Source: Nitrosopumilales archaeon UBA218
Lineage (GTDB): Archaea; Thermoproteota; Nitrososphaeria; Nitrososphaerales; Nitrosopumilaceae
DNA: 6,806 nt
Assembly (NCBI GenBank): GCA_002499525.1
Contig: DAMC01000067.1
Span: 1-6,806, forward strand
Direction of reading: 5' to 3'
In this document: piece by piece, positions 4,439-6,806 of the stretch
Layout: every line of letters starts with the position of its first letter
Numbering within the stretch: the first letter of the stretch is position 1
The notes under the pieces: model-generated
What the model was told of the DNA's origin: nothing
Databases searched by the model: none
The model's input: the letters and a program-made list of their open reading frames with translations, nothing else
Position numbers and translations under genes: made by a program

Positions 4439-4747
4439 CTACTTTAATGAAAGTTCTATGTAGACATCGTCTGGAATTTTCAGTCTCATTAATTGTCTAA
4501 TTGCCTTGTCGTCTGCACCAAGATCGATAATTCTTCTATGCATTCTCATTTCCCATTTTTCATATGTTTCAGTTCCGTTTCCGCATGGAGATTTTCTTGT
4601 TACAACGTTTAATCTTTTTACAGGAAGAGGTGTTGGTCCTTTTACTTTGACTCCGGTTTTCTCTCCGATTCCCATAATCTCTGTGCAAACACCATCAAGT
4701 TTAGGAAGGTTTGTGCTTGTCAGTTTGATTCGGGCGGATTGAGTCAA
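4439..4747 (-). CDS. rpsJ: Small ribosomal subunit protein uS10 (S10p)
   Basis: This 102-residue protein is a clear archaeal/eukaryal-type S10. Landmarks are the N-terminal strand (ARIKLTSTN), VKGPTPLPVKRL in the middle, the archaeal SPCGNGTETYEKWEMR segment, HRRIIDL, and a C-terminal strand ending in VYIELSL. It is part of the 30S head. The gene follows EF-1alpha after a 14-nt gap, the conserved archaeal tuf-rpsJ order, so the two are almost certainly co-transcribed. The start is TTG 4745-4747 (ttg act caa); no in-frame ATG precedes the conserved sequence, and only a weak UGGU lies upstream as a possible ribosome-binding element. A TTG start for an abundant ribosomal protein suggests initiation coupled to EF-1alpha termination. 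Confidence 0.95.
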   Translation of the reverse strand: MTQSARIKLTSTNLPKLDGVCTEIMGIGEKTGVKVKGPTPLPVKRLNVVTRKSPCGNGTETYEKWEMRMHRRIIDLGADDKAIRQLMRLKIPDDVYIELSLK

Positions 4748-4761
4748 AACAAAGACCAGGC

Positions 4762-6060
4762 TTATGGTTTGTATTCTTCAGTGATATCTTTGATGATACC
4801 AGCTGCGATTGTTGCGCCCATGTCTCTGAGTGCAAAGCGACCCATTTCTGGGAAGTCTTTGAAGGTCTCAACACATGTTGGGCGAACTGGTCTGATTTTT
4901 ACGATTGCGGAATCTCCAACTTTGAGGAACTTTGGATTTTGTTCATCAACTGCACCTGTTGCTGGATTGATTTTTGCTTCAAATTCAGTAATTGTTGCTG
5001 CAACTTGTGCGGTGTGTGCATGCATTACTGGAGTGTAACCAGGTGCAAGTGCTGTTGGGTGGTGAATTACGATGATTTGTGCTCTGAATTCTTTGGCAGC
5101 CTTTGGTGGATTGTCTGGGTGACCCAAGACGTCTCCTCTTTTGATATCTTTCTTCTCAACACCTCTGAGGTTAAAGCCGATGTTATCACCTGCTTCTGCC
5201 TTTTCTAATTGGGTGTGGTGAGTTTCAATAGATTTGATTTCACCTAATGCGCCTGATGGCATTACAATAATTTTGTCGTTTGGTTTGAATGAACCAGTTT
5301 CAACTCTTCCGACTGGGACTGTACCTACACCAGTGATGGTATAGACATCTTGAATTGGAACTCTGAGTGGTTTACCAATTGGCTTTTCTGGGTTTGTGAA
5401 ATCGTCAAATGCTTGCAATAGTGTCTTACCAGCCCACCATGGCATGTTTTCTGATTTCTTTACTAGGTTGTCTCCCTTCCATCCAGAAACTGGAATGATT
5501 GGTACAGTATCTAGTTTGTAACCTACAGATTTGATTAGTTTTTCAGCCTTTTCTTTGGCAACTTTGTAAGCTGCTTCAGAGTATTTGCTGTCGTCCATTT
5601 TGTTAATTGCTACAATTAGTTGGCTTACACCTAATGTTTTGAGCAAGAAAGCGTGTTCTCTTGCCTGTCCACCTGGTGCAATAGCAGTATCAGTTTCACC
5701 TTCTTTTGCAGAAAGTACTAGAATTGCTGCATCTGCTTCAGATGCACCGGTAATCATGTTTTTGATGAAGTCTCTGTGACCAGGAGCGTCAATCAGAGTG
5801 AAAAAGTATTTTGGTGTCTCAAATTTCTGGAAAGCCAGATCGATTGTGATACCTCTTTCTCTTTCGTCTTTAATGTTATCCATAACCCACGCATACTTGA
5901 AAGTGTCTCCTTTTCCAGTCTTTTCAGACTCTGCTGCATGTGAAGCGATGGTTCTTTCGTCTACAAGACCCATGTCCATTAGGAAGTGTCCCATTGTGGT
6001 TGATTTACCGTTATCAATGTGACCTGTTACTATCAAATTCAAGTGTGGTTTTGTTGCCAT
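4762..6060 (-). CDS. tuf: Translation elongation factor 1-alpha (aEF-1A)
   Basis: The 432-residue GTPase delivers aminoacyl-tRNA to the ribosomal A site. All G motifs are visible: G1 G13-H-I-D-N-G-K-S-T21, the switch I/G2 region with RGIT at 70-72, G3 D91-A-P-G-H95 with the catalytic histidine, G4 N153-K-M-D156, and G5 S192-G-W194 of the archaeal/eukaryal type. Beta-barrel domains 2 and 3 follow (for example VGRVETG and FALRDMG). The start is ATG 6060, which yields the family N-terminus MATKPHLN and has GAGG 8 nt upstream. The frame remains open to ATG 6147, which would add 29 Lys/Ile-rich residues without counterpart in the family. The P-loop carries Asn where most archaea and bacteria have His and eukaryotes Ser. 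It is first gene of the unit with uS10. Confidence 0.97.
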   Translation of the reverse strand: MATKPHLNLIVTGHIDNGKSTTMGHFLMDMGLVDERTIASHAAESEKTGKGDTFKYAWVMDNIKDERERGITIDLAFQKFETPKYFFTLIDAPGHRDFIKNMITGASEADAAILVLSAKEGETDTAIAPGGQAREHAFLLKTLGVSQLIVAINKMDDSKYSEAAYKVAKEKAEKLIKSVGYKLDTVPIIPVSGWKGDNLVKKSENMPWWAGKTLLQAFDDFTNPEKPIGKPLRVPIQDVYTITGVGTVPVGRVETGSFKPNDKIIVMPSGALGEIKSIETHHTQLEKAEAGDNIGFNLRGVEKKDIKRGDVLGHPDNPPKAAKEFRAQIIVIHHPTALAPGYTPVMHAHTAQVAATITEFEAKINPATGAVDEQNPKFLKVGDSAIVKIRPVRPTCVETFKDFPEMGRFALRDMGATIAAGIIKDITEEYKP

Positions 6061-6160
6061 GTGATTGTCCTCTTCTGAGGGGTTTATTACCGTTACGATT
6101 TTTTCAAGACTTTTTGAGATTTTTTGGATTTTTTTGATCAGTGTCATTTTGTAAAAAATT
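6061..6160 (-). other. 5' leader of the EF-1alpha gene with phased A-tracts
   Basis: Unlike its leaderless neighbours, EF-1alpha appears to have a leader of about 100 nt. Four A-runs (T-runs on the plus strand) lie at 6099-6104, 6111-6115, 6120-6125 and 6129-6135, with centres spaced 11.5, 9.5 and 9.5 nt, close to the helical repeat, so the DNA may be intrinsically bent. The stretch is also open in frame from ATG 6147. The leader length is inferred from the TATA box. Confidence 0.5.
6069..6080 (-). promoter_or_regulatory. Shine-Dalgarno of EF-1alpha within a small hairpin
   Basis: In the mRNA, GAGG (6072-6069) lies 8 nt before ATG 6060 and decides this start over ATG 6147. The same GAGG can pair with CCUC (6080-6077) across an AGAA loop, a 4-bp stem that could partly hide the ribosome site. 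The Shine-Dalgarno is well placed; the regulatory role of the stem is speculative. Confidence 0.5.
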
Positions 6161-6182
6161 TTGATAAAACTTCGCTCACATA

Positions 6183-6190
6183 CTATAAAT
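6183..6190. promoter_or_regulatory. TATA box of the FBP aldolase/phosphatase gene, possibly shared with EF-1alpha
   Basis: On the plus strand CTATAAAT is centred 27.5 nt before GTG 6214, fitting a leaderless FBP aldolase/phosphatase transcript. On the minus strand the same bases read ATTTATAG, a good TATA box for EF-1alpha that would place its transcript start near 6160. A weaker minus-strand alternative is TTTTATCA near 6163-6170. The plus-strand use is the better supported. Confidence 0.55.
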
Positions 6191-6213
6191 CAAAGTAATC
6201 AAAGTCTGAAATT

Positions 6214-6806
6214 GTGAAAGTTACAGTTTCTGCAATCAAAGCTGATGTAGGCGGAATTGGCGGACACACAAGACCCAGTGATGGGTTAATTGAGGCTGTT
6301 AGAAGAACAATCAAAAATTCTTCCAACCTGTTGCTTGATCATTATATCGGCTACTCTGGAGACGATGTCCACATAATCATGTCCCACACAAAGGGAGTAG
6401 ACAATTCAGAGATTCACGGTTTAGCATGGAAAGCTTTTGAAGAGGGCACCAAGGTTGCCAAGTCCGAAGGACTCTACGGTGCAGGACAAGATCTCTTAAA
6501 GGATTCATTTTCCGGCAATGTCAAGGGTATGGGTCCAGGTGTTGCAGAACTAGAATTTGAGGAAAGACCAAACGAGGCATTCACCGTTTTAGCAGCCGAC
6601 AAGACAGAGCCAGGAGCATTCAATTATCCATTTTACAGATTATTTGTCGATTCATTATCAAACACAGGACTGATTGTAAACAAGTCACTGGCAGCAGGTG
6701 TAAAATTCAACATCATGGATGTCGAAAAAGGAACAATTGCAGAATTAGAATTATGGCAAGACAAACCGATCTTAGAGGCTGCTTTGATGTATCCTGGAAG
6801 ATACGT
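6214..6806 (+). CDS. fbp: Fructose-1,6-bisphosphate aldolase/phosphatase (type V FBPase), 3' truncated
   Basis: The first 197 codons of an archaeal bifunctional FBP aldolase/phosphatase run off the right edge. The family N-terminus (KVTVSAIKADVGGIGGH) is present with metal and phosphate-binding D11 and H18, the D50-D51 pair in YSGDDVHIIM, and the AADKTEPGAFN block with D129-K130. The enzyme condenses dihydroxyacetone phosphate and glyceraldehyde 3-phosphate and dephosphorylates the product to fructose 6-phosphate, the committing gluconeogenic step in most archaea. The Schiff-base lysine and catalytic tyrosine, near residue 230, lie beyond the window. Full length should be about 370-380 residues. 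The GTG 6214 start is set by alignment with the family N-terminus and by the TATA box 27.5 nt upstream; no in-frame ATG is available. Confidence 0.95.
   Translation, partial: MKVTVSAIKADVGGIGGHTRPSDGLIEAVRRTIKNSSNLLLDHYIGYSGDDVHIIMSHTKGVDNSEIHGLAWKAFEEGTKVAKSEGLYGAGQDLLKDSFSGNVKGMGPGVAELEFEERPNEAFTVLAADKTEPGAFNYPFYRLFVDSLSNTGLIVNKSLAAGVKFNIMDVEKGTIAELELWQDKPILEAALMYPGRY

Noticed and set aside
6099..6135. T-runs on the plus strand as a terminator
   Set aside because: No plus-strand gene ends upstream; the runs belong to the EF-1alpha leader on the minus strand.
4739..6137. Several plus-strand reading frames opposite EF-1alpha and uS10
   Set aside because: They lie antisense within strongly conserved genes, show no recognisable domains and have no promoter spacing; they are by-products of the opposite strand's codon bias.
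6061..6147. ATG 6147 as the start of EF-1alpha
   Set aside because: The family N-terminus begins at MATKPHLN (ATG 6060), which has a good Shine-Dalgarno; the upstream 29 residues have no known counterpart. Kept only as a finding to test.
1..6806. CRISPR arrays, insertion sequences, tRNA or rRNA genes
   Set aside because: No regularly spaced direct repeats, transposase motifs or terminal repeats, or tRNA-like cloverleaf segments were seen on either strand by eye.

Overview
The window reads as chromosome of an ammonia-oxidising archaeon of the Nitrososphaerota (Thaumarchaeota), most likely Nitrosopumilales. The evidence is an archaeal/eukaryal-type EF-1alpha beside a uS10 gene, the archaeal RNA polymerase subunit RpoP, a bifunctional FBP aldolase/phosphatase, a J-domain/ferredoxin fusion of the kind described from thaumarchaea, and a 3-hydroxybutyryl-CoA dehydrogenase suited to the 3-hydroxypropionate/4-hydroxybutyrate cycle. 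Promoters are archaeal: TATA-like boxes centred about 25-28 nt before the start codon, implying leaderless mRNAs. Genus cannot be fixed from the sequence. I see no mobile element, CRISPR array, tRNA or rRNA.

Layout. Positions 2-319 hold the 3' end of a HemL-like class III aminotransferase, followed by a T-run and a 162-nt spacer. Positions 482-1153 encode the J-domain/ferredoxin fusion, convergent with a HIT-family hydrolase (1150-1560, minus). A 95-nt divergent promoter region separates HIT from the 3-hydroxyacyl-CoA dehydrogenase (1656-2795). That gene converges on a SLOG/TIGR00725-type nucleotide-binding protein (2785-3297, minus). A second divergent region, with a perfect palindrome exactly at its midpoint, leads to a 41-residue ribbon-helix-helix-like protein (3392-3517). 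Next come two coupled small zinc proteins: a triplicated CX2C...CX2C protein (3577-3987) and a tandem C2H2 finger protein (3984-4181). On the minus strand follow rpoP (4178-4399), uS10 (4439-4747) and EF-1alpha (4762-6060). The window ends inside an FBP aldolase/phosphatase gene on the plus strand (6214-6806+).

How the genes relate. The EF-1alpha, S10 and RpoP genes form an information-processing block next to three small putative nucleic-acid- or zinc-binding proteins. The dehydrogenase (carbon fixation) and the FBP aldolase/phosphatase (gluconeogenesis) are two parts of autotrophic carbon flow. The J-domain/ferredoxin protein links an Hsp70 co-chaperone module to a single [4Fe-4S] cluster.

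The points most worth following are: (1) the J-domain/ferredoxin fusion; (2) the constant TATA-to-start distance, which shows that several genes start at TTG rather than at upstream ATGs; (3) the small zinc-protein operon of unknown function; (4) the RHH-like microprotein with a centred palindrome in its shared promoter; (5) three convergent gene pairs that all overlap at their stop codons, two through self-complementary stop tetramers.
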